Made by a program: the position numbers and the translations under genes
Shown: positions 43,156-51,293 of the stretch, piece by piece
How the letters are laid out: each line of letters opens with the position of its first letter
Numbering within the stretch: position 1 is the stretch's first letter
Notes under the pieces: generated by a model
Told to the model about the DNA's origin: nothing
Database searches by the model: none
Seen by the model: only the letters and a program-made list of their open reading frames with translations
From: Hydrogenophaga palleronii_A
GTDB taxonomy: Bacteria > Pseudomonadota > Gammaproteobacteria > Burkholderiales > Burkholderiaceae_C
NCBI RefSeq assembly: GCF_031457455.1
Contig: NZ_JAVDWU010000001.1
Coordinates: 310,001 to 374,000 of the forward strand
Direction of reading: 5' to 3'
DNA length: 64,000 bases

Positions 43156-43575
43156 CTACCAGGGGGTGGGAGGCGGAATCTCGCAGACGGGCTCGACGGG
43201 CACCGATTTGAAATCGGCGGGCGACACGATTTCCAGGTATTCCATGTCGGGGGAGTAGTCGAACAGGTAGTGGCGGATGCCGGGGCGCTGGTGCACCACG
43301 TCGCCGGCTTCGACCAGCGTCACTTGCTCTTCGTACATGAACTTGGCCCAGCCCTTGATCATGATCACGATCTGGAAGTCGGCTTCGTGGATGTGCCAGC
43401 CGGTACCGCCGTCGGGCGGCTCGTTGGCCTTGACCAGGTGGGCGATCACCTTGCCATGGGTGGCCTCTGCGATGCCCAGGTCGCGGTAGAGAAAAAAGTC
43501 GCGCAGGCCGCCTCGCACGAACGCGGTGTCGTTCGGCTTGACGTGGGAGAACAGGGTGGTGGTTCGGTCCAGCAT
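43156..43575 (-). CDS. Cupin-domain protein
   Basis: 139 residues. A single cupin with motif 1 GTGWHIHEADFQIVIMIKGWAKF (His pair and Glu/Asp ligands) and motif 2 GDVVHQRPGIRHYLFDYSP with the third His. The YSPDMEYLEIVSP edge strand is typical of small cupins in aromatic and amino-acid metabolism. The ATG at 43575 has AAGGAG 7 nt upstream. The frame is open far beyond this point only as antisense to aroC. It is divergent from aroC across 180 bp. The substrate is unknown. Confidence 0.82.
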   Translation of the reverse strand: MLDRTTTLFSHVKPNDTAFVRGGLRDFFLYRDLGIAEATHGKVIAHLVKANEPPDGGTGWHIHEADFQIVIMIKGWAKFMYEEQVTLVEAGDVVHQRPGIRHYLFDYSPDMEYLEIVSPADFKSVPVEPVCEIPPPTPW

Positions 43576-43755
43576 GGGGCGCTCCTTGACACTGAAGGCA
43601 GCTGGATGGCTGCAATGCAGCGCCAAGCATGAAGCGTTCCATTGGTGGCTTGGGTGCAGGCTGGCCCTTCCTATCCGCCAACGGACTGCGCTGTGCACCA
43701 GTTTGGGTGAAGGTGCACGCCCTCGGACCCCGGGCCTCAGGGATAATCCAGCCCC

Positions 43756-44856
43756 ATGAGCGGCAACACCATCGGCACCCTTTTCTGCGTCACCAACTTT
43801 GGTGAATCCCACGGCCCGGCCATTGGCTGCGTGATCGACGGTTGCCCGCCCGGCATGGCGCTGAGTGAAGCCGACATCCAGATCGAGCTGGACCGGCGCC
43901 GCCCGGGCACATCGAAGTTCGTGACCCAGCGCAACGAACCCGACACGGTGGAAATTCTCAGCGGCGTCTACGAGGGCAAGACCACCGGCACACCCATTGC
44001 CCTGCTCATTCGAAACACCGACCAGCGCAGCAAGGACTACGGCAACATCCTGCAGACCTTTCGCCCCGGCCACGCCGACTACACCTACTGGCAGAAATTC
44101 GGCATCCGCGACCCGCGCGGTGGTGGGCGCAGTTCGGCCCGGCTGACGGCGCCCACGGTGGCCGCCGGCGCCGTGGCGCGCAAGTGGCTGAAGGAAAAAT
44201 TCGGCACCACGTTCCGTGGCTGCATGACGCAGATCGGCGAGCAGGTGATCCCGTTCGAAAGCTGGGACCATGTGCCCCACAACCCGTTCTTCGCACCCGT
44301 GGCCGACGTGTCCGCGCTGGAGGACTACATGAATGCGCTGCGCAAGAGTGGCGACTCGTGCGGCGCGTGCATCCGCGTGACGGCGACCGGCATGCCCGTG
44401 GGGTTGGGCGAGCCGCTGTACGACCGGCTCGACGCCGACATCGCGCACGCGATGATGGGTCTGAATGCCGTCAAGGGTGTGGAGATCGGTGCCGGTTTCG
44501 CCAGCGTGGCCGACAAGGGCAGCACCCACGGCGACAGCCTCACGCCCGAAGGCTTCGCCGCCAACAAGGCCGGTGGTGTGCTGGGCGGCATCAGCACCGG
44601 GCAGGATCTGGAGGTGGCCATTGCCATCAAGCCCACCAGCTCGATCCTGATTCCACGTGAAAGCATCGACACCACCGGTGCCGCCACAGAGGTCATCACC
44701 AAAGGCCGACACGACCCCTGCGTGGGCATTCGCGCCACCCCCATTGCCGAGGCCTTGCTGGCGCTCGTGGTGATGGACCATGCGCTGCGGCACCGGGCGC
44801 AGTGTGGTGACGTGGTGTTGCCGACGCCAGACATTGCCGCTGTGGGCCGCGGTTGA
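43756..44856 (+). CDS. aroC: Chorismate synthase
   Basis: 366 residues. Converts EPSP to chorismate with reduced FMN, the last shared step of aromatic synthesis. The three family signatures are visible: GESHGPAIGCVIDGCPPG near the N-terminus, the GGGRSSARLTAPTVAAGAVA segment, and RHDPCVGIRATPIAEA near the C-terminus. Its length is standard. It is a biosynthetic gene and lies 5 kb from the hydroaromatic catabolic locus, not in it. A common proteobacterial inverted repeat follows the stop. Confidence 0.96.
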   Translation: MSGNTIGTLFCVTNFGESHGPAIGCVIDGCPPGMALSEADIQIELDRRRPGTSKFVTQRNEPDTVEILSGVYEGKTTGTPIALLIRNTDQRSKDYGNILQTFRPGHADYTYWQKFGIRDPRGGGRSSARLTAPTVAAGAVARKWLKEKFGTTFRGCMTQIGEQVIPFESWDHVPHNPFFAPVADVSALEDYMNALRKSGDSCGACIRVTATGMPVGLGEPLYDRLDADIAHAMMGLNAVKGVEIGAGFASVADKGSTHGDSLTPEGFAANKAGGVLGGISTGQDLEVAIAIKPTSSILIPRESIDTTGAATEVITKGRHDPCVGIRATPIAEALLALVVMDHALRHRAQCGDVVLPTPDIAAVGRG

Positions 44857-44879
44857 TTCCCTTTTTGCAGCCTTCACAA

Positions 44880-44939
44880 CCGTTCGCCCTGAGTTTGTCG
44901 AAGGGCTCGCAAAGGCTTCGACAGGCTCAGCCCGAACGG
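44880..44939. repeat. REP-like inverted repeat (GTTCGCCCTGAG/CTCAGCCCGAAC type)
   Basis: The arms CCGTTCGCCCTGAG and CTCAGCCCGAACGG are imperfect inverses. The inner arms are TTGTCGAAGGG and a shorter CTTCGACAGG, around a short loop. This sequence type is widely dispersed in intergenic regions of Burkholderiales and other proteobacteria. It lies between aroC and the MFS gene, and the MFS start codon follows only 8 nt after it. Confidence 0.9.
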
Positions 44940-44947
44940 AGCAGTCG

Positions 44948-46138
44948 GTGAGTCAGCGCAAACAGCTGTTCCCTTTCGCCATGCTGTCGGCGAGCTACTT
45001 CGCCCACATCGGTTTTTTCAATCCCTATCTCCCGCTGTGGCTCAAGGACATGGGGTTCAGCCTGATCGCCATCAGCGTGCTGACCTCGGTGCAATCGGCC
45101 ACCAGGCTGTTTGCGCCTTATGCCTGGGGCACGCTGAGCGACCGCACCGGTGAGCGCGTGAAGCTGCTGCGCTACGGGGGCACGGCAGCTCTCGTGCTCT
45201 CGCTGGGCTTGTGGTTCGACATGGGTGGTGTGGCGCTGTTCATCGTGCTGCTGCTCATGTTCAGCCACACCAGCGCCATGATGCCCATGAGCGAGGCAGC
45301 GCTGGCCCATCTGGTGAGCCATGGCGGCGCGTTCGACGCCCGCCGCTATGGCCGCGTGCGTCTGTGGGGCTCGCTGGGTTTTCTGCTCACGGTGGTGGCG
45401 GCAGGGGCCTGGTTCGAGCGCTTCGGAATGTCTCACTTTCCGGGCTGGACGGCGCTCACGCTGGCCGCCGTGGCCCTGAGTGTGTGGATGTTGCCGGATG
45501 CGCGCGAGGCGGCACACCACACCGACGAGCACCCTAACGTGTGGCCGGTGTTCCGCCAGCCGGCGGTGCGCTGGTTTTTCCTCTCGATGTTCTTCCATGT
45601 GCTTTCGCACATCTTCATCTACATCTTCTTCTCGCTCTACCTGGATTCGCTGGGCTACAGCAAGACCGTGATCGGCCTGCTCTGGGCGGTGTCGGTGGTG
45701 ATCGAGATCGGCTGGTTTTTCACGCAGGGGCGCTGGTTGCCCTTGCTATCGCTGCCCGGTTGGCTGGTGCTGGCGGCCGCGCTCATGGCCCTGCGCATGG
45801 GCATCACGGCCGGCCTGCCGCTGGTGTGGCCGCTGCTGTTGCTGGCGCAGGCGGTGCACGCCATCACCTTCGCGGCGCACCACACGGTGTGCATCGCCTT
45901 GCTGTCTCAGCATTTTCCCGGTCGCCTGCGCGGGCGGGGTCAGGCGCTGTATTCGGTGCTGGGTTATGGGCTGCCGGGGGTGTTGGGCGGCGTGGGTGGC
46001 GGCTTCCTGAGTTCGGCGCTGGGGCTGGCCAGCGTGTTCTGGCTTTCCATGGTCAGCGCGCTGGTGGCCACCGGTTGTGCGCTGCGGTTGCGCCAGCTGG
46101 CACACCCAACCCGTCAGCCACAGTCCCTGCAATCGTGA
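44948..46138 (+). CDS. MFS transporter (LacY/HcaT-like)
   Basis: 396 residues with about 12 TM helices. The N-terminus LSASYFAHIGFFNPYLPLWLKDMG and the loop GTLSDRTGERVKLLRYG fit the MFS_1-like branch that includes phenylpropionate permease HcaT and nucleoside symporters. The frame opens at 44780 inside aroC. The GTG at 44948 is chosen because GGAGC lies 8 nt upstream and the preceding residues are encoded by the REP-like element. The substrate is unknown. It is probably transcribed from aroC or from a promoter within the repeat region. Confidence 0.82.
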   Translation: MSQRKQLFPFAMLSASYFAHIGFFNPYLPLWLKDMGFSLIAISVLTSVQSATRLFAPYAWGTLSDRTGERVKLLRYGGTAALVLSLGLWFDMGGVALFIVLLLMFSHTSAMMPMSEAALAHLVSHGGAFDARRYGRVRLWGSLGFLLTVVAAGAWFERFGMSHFPGWTALTLAAVALSVWMLPDAREAAHHTDEHPNVWPVFRQPAVRWFFLSMFFHVLSHIFIYIFFSLYLDSLGYSKTVIGLLWAVSVVIEIGWFFTQGRWLPLLSLPGWLVLAAALMALRMGITAGLPLVWPLLLLAQAVHAITFAAHHTVCIALLSQHFPGRLRGRGQALYSVLGYGLPGVLGGVGGGFLSSALGLASVFWLSMVSALVATGCALRLRQLAHPTRQPQSLQS

Positions 46139-46304
46139 ACACGCTCTGAAGCGCTGTGCGGGCTCTTCTTGCAAATGAAAGGGGCCCCGAGACGGGCAGA
46201 ATGATGTCTGTCCAGGCCGATGGGCCAGTCCCCGCAGCAGGCGCCTTGAGACGGGCTGCTGTTTCCCAACTCAGGCGCCACAGCCGTTGCGTCTGCCTAC
46301 TCAT

Positions 46305-47657
46305 ATGGCCTCACATCAGTCCACCACCAGGGGTCGTGCACCCAGCAAGCCGCCGGAAATACCGCCGTTCTGGCACAAGCTGAATGCGTTCTTCCTGTTT
46401 CCTTTCCAGAGCAAACCGCTGGTTTATGCCTTGTTTTTGTCGCTGTGTGCGCTGGCAGTGACCGTGTCACCGCTGATCGCCTTCTTCACGTTGCTGGGCA
46501 TCCTGCTGGCCACGGCCCGCTACAGCTTCAAGGTGGCGGCCATGGCGTCGATGGGTGTGATGCGCAGCGCGGACTACGACAGCACAGCCAGCGACCCCGG
46601 CTGGACCTACTTGCCCTGGAAGTTTCTGGGCGTGTTGGTGGTCCATGGGCTGGTCATCGGCTTCATGGCCAGAGCCAGTGAGGGTCTCGCCGATCTGGGC
46701 AGTCTGGTGTCTTCGCTCTTGATTCCCGCGACGCTGATGGTGTTGATCCAGTCCTGCAGCCTGCGCAGCGCGCTCAACCCTGCCGAGTTGTTGCGCGCCA
46801 TGGCGGCTGTGGGGTGGCCCTACCTGTTGTTGTGCGTGTTCATGTTGTTACTGAGCATGGGCATGCCCATGGCGTGGGCGCTGTTGGTGCCGTTGGCGCC
46901 GAAGACGCTGATCGCCCCGGTGCTCATGTTCGTGGTGGTGTACTTTTCCTGGGTCACGGCCAGCATGATCGGCTACGTGATGTTCCAGAACCACCAGAAG
47001 CTCGACATCGACCTGGTGAAGGAGCCGGAGGAGGCTGTGTCTGGAACTGGGCAGGGCCGACCGGAAAATCCGGTTGCGAAGCTGGCCCGTGAACGCGATG
47101 CGGAGGTGGCGACCCTGATCCGCGAGGGCCAGGTCCGTGAAGCGTACGACTTCGCCTACGACTGGCAGCGCGTCAACCCCGACAGCCTGGCCGATCAGCG
47201 CCGCTACCACCGGGTACTGTTGCTGACGGACAAGAAGGACACTCTGGTGTGGTTCACGCAGAAGTACATCCAGAGCCTGCTCAAGGAACGCAAAGGGCAG
47301 GATGCCTTGAAGGCGCATGCGGCGACCCTGGACAAGGTCCCCGATCTCGTGCTGGAGTCTGCCGAACTTACGCTGGAGCTGGCGCACCTGGCCTGGAAGA
47401 GCCTGGACCACAAGCACGCCACGGCCTTGCTCAAAGGATTCGACAAGCGCTATCCGCGCCACCCTGCCATCCCCCAGGCCTACGAGCTGATCTCCCGCAT
47501 CCTGCACCAGGGGCTGGGTCGCACCGACCAAGCCCTGACTGTGTACCGGGTACTGAAAGAGCGGTATCCGCAACATGCCAGCACCCAGGAAGTGGGATGG
47601 TTGCTGCGTGACCACACGGGAGAGGCAGTGGCTACAGCACCCCTGCGCTCAGCCTGA
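46305..47657 (+). CDS. Membrane protein with C-terminal TPR-like region, unknown function
   Basis: 450 residues. About six TM helices cover 30-230 (ALFLSLCALAVTVSPLIAFFTLLG, LLIPATLMVLIQSC, LLLCVFMLLLSMGMPMAWALL, LMFVVVYFSWVTASMIGYVMF). A cytoplasmic, helix-rich C-terminus of about 200 residues follows, with repeats like LKAHAATLDKVPDLVLESAELTLELAHLAW and YPRHPAIPQAYELI, suggesting TPR-type protein binding. I do not recognise a named family. The ATG at 46305 is preferred over 46287 because it gives a compact hydrophilic start. The gene stands alone between the MFS gene and a repeat. Confidence 0.7.
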   Translation: MASHQSTTRGRAPSKPPEIPPFWHKLNAFFLFPFQSKPLVYALFLSLCALAVTVSPLIAFFTLLGILLATARYSFKVAAMASMGVMRSADYDSTASDPGWTYLPWKFLGVLVVHGLVIGFMARASEGLADLGSLVSSLLIPATLMVLIQSCSLRSALNPAELLRAMAAVGWPYLLLCVFMLLLSMGMPMAWALLVPLAPKTLIAPVLMFVVVYFSWVTASMIGYVMFQNHQKLDIDLVKEPEEAVSGTGQGRPENPVAKLARERDAEVATLIREGQVREAYDFAYDWQRVNPDSLADQRRYHRVLLLTDKKDTLVWFTQKYIQSLLKERKGQDALKAHAATLDKVPDLVLESAELTLELAHLAWKSLDHKHATALLKGFDKRYPRHPAIPQAYELISRILHQGLGRTDQALTVYRVLKERYPQHASTQEVGWLLRDHTGEAVATAPLRSA

Positions 47658-47735
47658 GACCGCTGACGCCGTCCGCCTGGTTGCTCAACCGCGCAGCGCG
47701 CGATCCACGACGCATGAAACGGTCTGACCCAGGGG

Positions 47736-47794
47736 CACCGCCGAGGACGGCCAGTGCCGCCCCTTTGAGGGGTGACGTGAAGCGGCGCGGGGTG
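47736..47794 (-). repeat. Palindromic repeat copy after the rhomboid gene (shortened)
   Basis: In rhomboid-gene orientation the element begins CACCCCGCGCCGCTTCACG, 2 nt after the stop codon. It retains the ACCCCT/AGGGG hairpin and ends in CGGTGCCCC. The CCGGC arms seen in other copies are degraded here. Confidence 0.7.
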
Positions 47795-47796
47795 TT

Positions 47797-49305
47797 TCAT
47801 TTCTGCTTCGCCAGTAACTGAGTGACAGGTGCCGTCGGCGCGTGGGCCTGAAGGGCTGGCAGCCAGCCCATGGCCGCTTCCCACTGGTTGTTCTGAGTCA
47901 AGCCGTTGACCAGAAAAGTGAGCGTGTCGGGCCACTTGGGGTGAACAGACGTATTCCGCTGCAGCAGCCCGGCCAGCCGCTGAGCGTCGTCCCAGGCGTG
48001 TAGCTTGACGAACACCGGGATCAAATGAACCAGCGTGTTGGCGCTCAGGCGCAGACCGGGCTTCGCCAGTTTCAGGTAGGTGTGGAAGTGGGCGTGCGTG
48101 CGCTTGCGCGCGGCGTGATCGGTGTCAGGCAAGGTCAGCAGCAGCTTGGCAGCGGTGTGGAACTCATCGCTAGCAGGGAAGTGCTGTGCCACCTCGAACC
48201 AGGGCTCCAGTACTTCGGGATCACGGGGGCGCAGGCGGGCGGCGCTGTGCCAGGCCTGGTTGGCGGCGGCGTAGTCCAGCTCATCGGTCAGGCGCAGGGC
48301 GCGCTGGATGCTGGCCCGGGCTCGGGCCTCGTTGCCAGACAAAGGGGCGGCAACGGTGGGTATCAGGTTGGCGGGGGCATCGAGTTTTTTCAACGTCATC
48401 AGGAGCGCCATCAACAAGGCCCCGCTCAACAAACCACCAAAGTGGGCCATGTAGTCCACGCCCTGGCCGCCCAGCCATTGCTGCAGCAACTCATGGGCCA
48501 TGTACACCGGCAGCATCATCAGCGCGGGCCATTTGGCGTAGTTGAAGTAGAAGAACAGCATGTAGAAGAACTGGATGCGCCGCAGCTTGTACATCACCAC
48601 GTACATGGCCATCAGTCCCGCAATCGCTCCCGAGGCGCCCAGACCGTAGGTGGCCGTTCCAGCGTGGCTCCACAGCGACACGGCCGATGCACCCACGCCG
48701 CAGAGCAGGTAGAGCAACAGGTACAGCCGGGAACCCAGTGCCATCTCCAGTGTGAAACCGAAGAGGAACAGAAACACCATGTTGCCCAGCAGGTGGCCCA
48801 CACTGCCGTGCAGGAACGTGGCGGTCAGCAAGGTCTCAGGGCGGTCCGTGAAGCCGCGATCAAAGTACTGCGCCCAACGGGTGGTGAAGGGCTGCGGTTC
48901 ATGAGGTGCCAGCTGGGACCGAAGCCTCCGCCACTCGGCGTGTTGCGGGTCGTTCTCTCGGATCACCTGGCCCGCCAGCAAAACCTCGCGAAAGCGCTGC
49001 TCGTGCCACATGTCCTGGTACACCCATGCGTCTTTCCTGCCTTTCCACAGCGACTCCACCATCTCCAGATGTGGTTTGCCCTCCGGCGCCTGCTGGACCT
49101 GTCGCTCCAGATGGCGGATGTAGTGCGGCACCTCCAGTTCAGCCAGGCCGCTGAGGGCATAGTGCTCTGCGCTGCGCGCCACCGCCCGTTCTTCCGGCGC
49201 CTGCCAGCCCCAGTACACCAGCATGTTGATCACGATGATGAGCACCGTCATCCAGGGCGGTGCGTGCCAAGTAGGCTTGTTGGCAAGGGGTATGGCAAAG
49301 AACAT
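47797..49305 (-). CDS. Rhomboid-family intramembrane serine protease
   Basis: 502 residues. Six or so TM helices. The rhomboid catalytic dyad is S226 in GLGASGAIAG and H288 in AHFGGLLSGAL. The oxyanion-helix motif HLLGNM is near 171-176. A long luminal loop lies between TM1 (about 19-35) and TM2 (about 155-187). A C-terminal region of about 190 residues is helical and TPR-like (LTDELDYAAANQAW, RPRDPEVLEPWFEVAQHF). The frame extends to 49692, but the ATG at 49305 gives the proper first TM. The substrate is unknown. Confidence 0.87.
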   Translation of the reverse strand: MFFAIPLANKPTWHAPPWMTVLIIVINMLVYWGWQAPEERAVARSAEHYALSGLAELEVPHYIRHLERQVQQAPEGKPHLEMVESLWKGRKDAWVYQDMWHEQRFREVLLAGQVIRENDPQHAEWRRLRSQLAPHEPQPFTTRWAQYFDRGFTDRPETLLTATFLHGSVGHLLGNMVFLFLFGFTLEMALGSRLYLLLYLLCGVGASAVSLWSHAGTATYGLGASGAIAGLMAMYVVMYKLRRIQFFYMLFFYFNYAKWPALMMLPVYMAHELLQQWLGGQGVDYMAHFGGLLSGALLMALLMTLKKLDAPANLIPTVAAPLSGNEARARASIQRALRLTDELDYAAANQAWHSAARLRPRDPEVLEPWFEVAQHFPASDEFHTAAKLLLTLPDTDHAARKRTHAHFHTYLKLAKPGLRLSANTLVHLIPVFVKLHAWDDAQRLAGLLQRNTSVHPKWPDTLTFLVNGLTQNNQWEAAMGWLPALQAHAPTAPVTQLLAKQK

Positions 49306-49394
49306 GGGGCCACATTGTGCCGCTGCGCCAAACGGGGCCTTTCCTGTGGCTGCGTTCGTGAAGCAGTGCTGGCGCCCGCTGGAATCCTGCCTGG

Positions 49395-50180
49395 CTAAAG
49401 CAATGCGCGCAGTCCTCGCGCGGCCTCCAGCAGCACCGGCAGCACACGGGCCAGGGCGTCGACCTGGCTTTCCTGGTTGATCGGCATGGTGATGCTGATG
49501 GCCCCGTGCACACCGTTGTGCCGGTCCAGCAGCGGCACCGCGATGCCGCGTGTGTTCAGTTCCAACTGCTGTTCCAGCATGGCCCAGCCCTGGCGGCGGA
49601 AATGCTGCAGCGCCTCGTGCAAAGCCTGGGGTGTGGCGAGCGTGTAGGGCGTGAAAGCCTGCAAGGTGCGGCCGGTCAGCCAGGCATCGCAAGCCGCTTC
49701 GCCCCAGGCGGCCAGAATGGCCATGCCGGCGGTGGACAGCTGAGCCGGGATGCGCGAACCCAGGATGTAGCCGGTGTTCATGTGCCGCTGCGAACCGCTG
49801 CGCGCGATGTAGACGGCTTCGTCGCCGTCGAGCACCCCCAGGTAGGCGATTTCCTGTGTGCCGCCCGCAATGCGCTGCAGAAAAGGGTGCACCAGCCGGG
49901 GAAAGCGCGCCGATTCCAGGTAGGCATGGCCCAGGCGCAGGATGCGTGGCGTGAGCCAGAACAGCTTGCCATCGGTGCCCACGTAGCCCAGGTGCGCCAG
50001 CGTCAGCAGGTAGCGGCGTGCGGCCGTGCGCGTCAGGCCGCAGCGTGCCCCGGCCTGGCTGGCGGTCAGGCGGGGGTGCTGGTCGTCAAACACTTCAATG
50101 ATGGACAGGCCCTTTTCCAGCCCGGCGATCCAGTCGCGTTTGTCCAGCGTTGAAGGGGGTGAAGGCGTGATGAGGTCCAT
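49395..50180 (-). CDS. IclR-family regulator (PcaU/PobR-like)
   Basis: 261 residues. An N-terminal winged helix (about 18-85: GLEKGLSIIEVFDDQHPRLTASQAGARCGLTR, then AARRYLLTLAHLGYV) precedes the IclR effector domain (LHPFLQRI-like segment, then GTQEIAYLGVLDGDEAVYIARSG). The regulator type is that of protocatechuate, p-hydroxybenzoate and quinate pathways. The ATG at 50180 gives a short N-terminal arm; the frame opens at 50216. It is divergent from the HPPD-like gene, with palindromic operator candidates in the spacer, so it probably controls the degradation genes that follow. Confidence 0.88.
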   Translation of the reverse strand: MDLITPSPPSTLDKRDWIAGLEKGLSIIEVFDDQHPRLTASQAGARCGLTRTAARRYLLTLAHLGYVGTDGKLFWLTPRILRLGHAYLESARFPRLVHPFLQRIAGGTQEIAYLGVLDGDEAVYIARSGSQRHMNTGYILGSRIPAQLSTAGMAILAAWGEAACDAWLTGRTLQAFTPYTLATPQALHEALQHFRRQGWAMLEQQLELNTRGIAVPLLDRHNGVHGAISITMPINQESQVDALARVLPVLLEAARGLRALL

Positions 50181-50218
50181 GTGGCGAAGGGTGTCGTGAC
50201 CGTGGAAAACCCGCAAAG

Positions 50219-50257
50219 CGATCGATGATCGATCGGAATTGAGCGATTATCGATCGC
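50219..50257. promoter_or_regulatory. Two palindromic IclR operator candidates
   Basis: CGATCGATGATCGATCG (50219-50235) is a perfect 8-1-8 palindrome. GCGATTATCGATCGC (50243-50257) is a second, partly symmetric site. They are 24 bp apart start to start, between the divergent IclR and HPPD-like genes, about 105-145 bp before the latter. A GGCGCCT/AGGCGCC hairpin follows at 50264. Confidence 0.6.
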
Positions 50258-50362
50258 CAAAGGGCGCCTCAGGCGCCGCATCCACGACTGGCGCTACTAC
50301 AGTGCTGAAAGAGTGCGGCCCCTGCAGGTGCGGGTGCGCCAGCGCCTCATTCGGAGACCTGC

Positions 50363-51289
50363 ATGAGTGACCTGCTGCTCAACCACCCTGAGGGCCGCGA
50401 GCCCTTGCAAGCCTCATTCAGCGATGCCGCGAACCCGCTGGGGCTCGATGGCATCGAGTTCATCGAGTACGCGACTTCGCAGCCGCAGGCGCTGGGCCAG
50501 ATGCTGGAAATGATGGGCTTTCGTCCCGTTGCCCGCCACCGTTCCCGCGAGGTGCTGCTGTACCGCCAGGGCGAGCTGAACATCGTGGTCAATGCCCATC
50601 CTATCGACGCCAAGGGCGCCGGGCACGGCAGCAGCGTGCCCACGCTGTCTGCCATGGCCCTGCGGGTGCGCGACGCGCGCGCAGCCTACCACTGCGTGCT
50701 GGAGCGCGGTGCCTGGTCGGTGAGCACGCACGCCGAGGTCATGGAGCTCAACATCCCGGCCATCCACGGCGCAGGCAGCAGCCGCATCTACTTCGTGGAC
50801 CGGTACAAGGAGTTCTCCATCTACGACGTGGACTTCGTGCCGATTCCCTCGGTGGACCAGCACCCACCGGCCACCGCCGGCATCCACTTTTTTGGCATCG
50901 TGCAGTACATCGGACCGGAGCGCAGCAACGACTGGATCGCGTTCTACAACGAGCTGTTTGGCGCGGAGCTGATCCCTGACGAGCAGCGTTTCGGCATCAT
51001 GCCCAAGGGCACGCTGCTGCGGGTGCCCGCACTGGACTCGGCCAACCGGTTCATGCTGCAGTTGATCGAACCCGAGATCAATGTGGTGGACAGCGATGAG
51101 CGGCTGCAACGCATCGGGCTGGGTGTGCCCGACGTGCTCGCCGCCGTGAAGGCCTTGCGCGCCCTGGGTGTGGAGTTTGTGGAAACGCAGGCCGCCCACA
51201 CTGAGCAGCGCGGTGCCATCAGCAAAACCTACCTCGGATCGGTGGTGTTCGAACTGGTGCACAGCCCCCTGGCCACCGCACAGGCCTGA
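50363..51289 (+). CDS. HPPD-like vicinal-oxygen-chelate protein (QuiC C-terminal-domain type)
   Basis: 308 residues in two VOC modules. Segments LGLDGIEFIEYATSQ (about 26-40) and AGIHFFGIVQYIG (about 172) are related to 4-hydroxyphenylpyruvate dioxygenase. Compared with HPPD, the His of the first ligand position is present (GIHFF) and the Glu appears in VVFELVH. The position of the second His, however, reads QRIGLGV with Arg. The metal site may be incomplete, which fits the HPPD-like domain of Pseudomonas QuiC rather than a true dioxygenase. The RBS GGAG precedes the ATG. It is 4 bp upstream of the dehydratase gene. Confidence 0.75.
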   Translation: MSDLLLNHPEGREPLQASFSDAANPLGLDGIEFIEYATSQPQALGQMLEMMGFRPVARHRSREVLLYRQGELNIVVNAHPIDAKGAGHGSSVPTLSAMALRVRDARAAYHCVLERGAWSVSTHAEVMELNIPAIHGAGSSRIYFVDRYKEFSIYDVDFVPIPSVDQHPPATAGIHFFGIVQYIGPERSNDWIAFYNELFGAELIPDEQRFGIMPKGTLLRVPALDSANRFMLQLIEPEINVVDSDERLQRIGLGVPDVLAAVKALRALGVEFVETQAAHTEQRGAISKTYLGSVVFELVHSPLATAQA

Positions 51290-51293
51290 CGCC

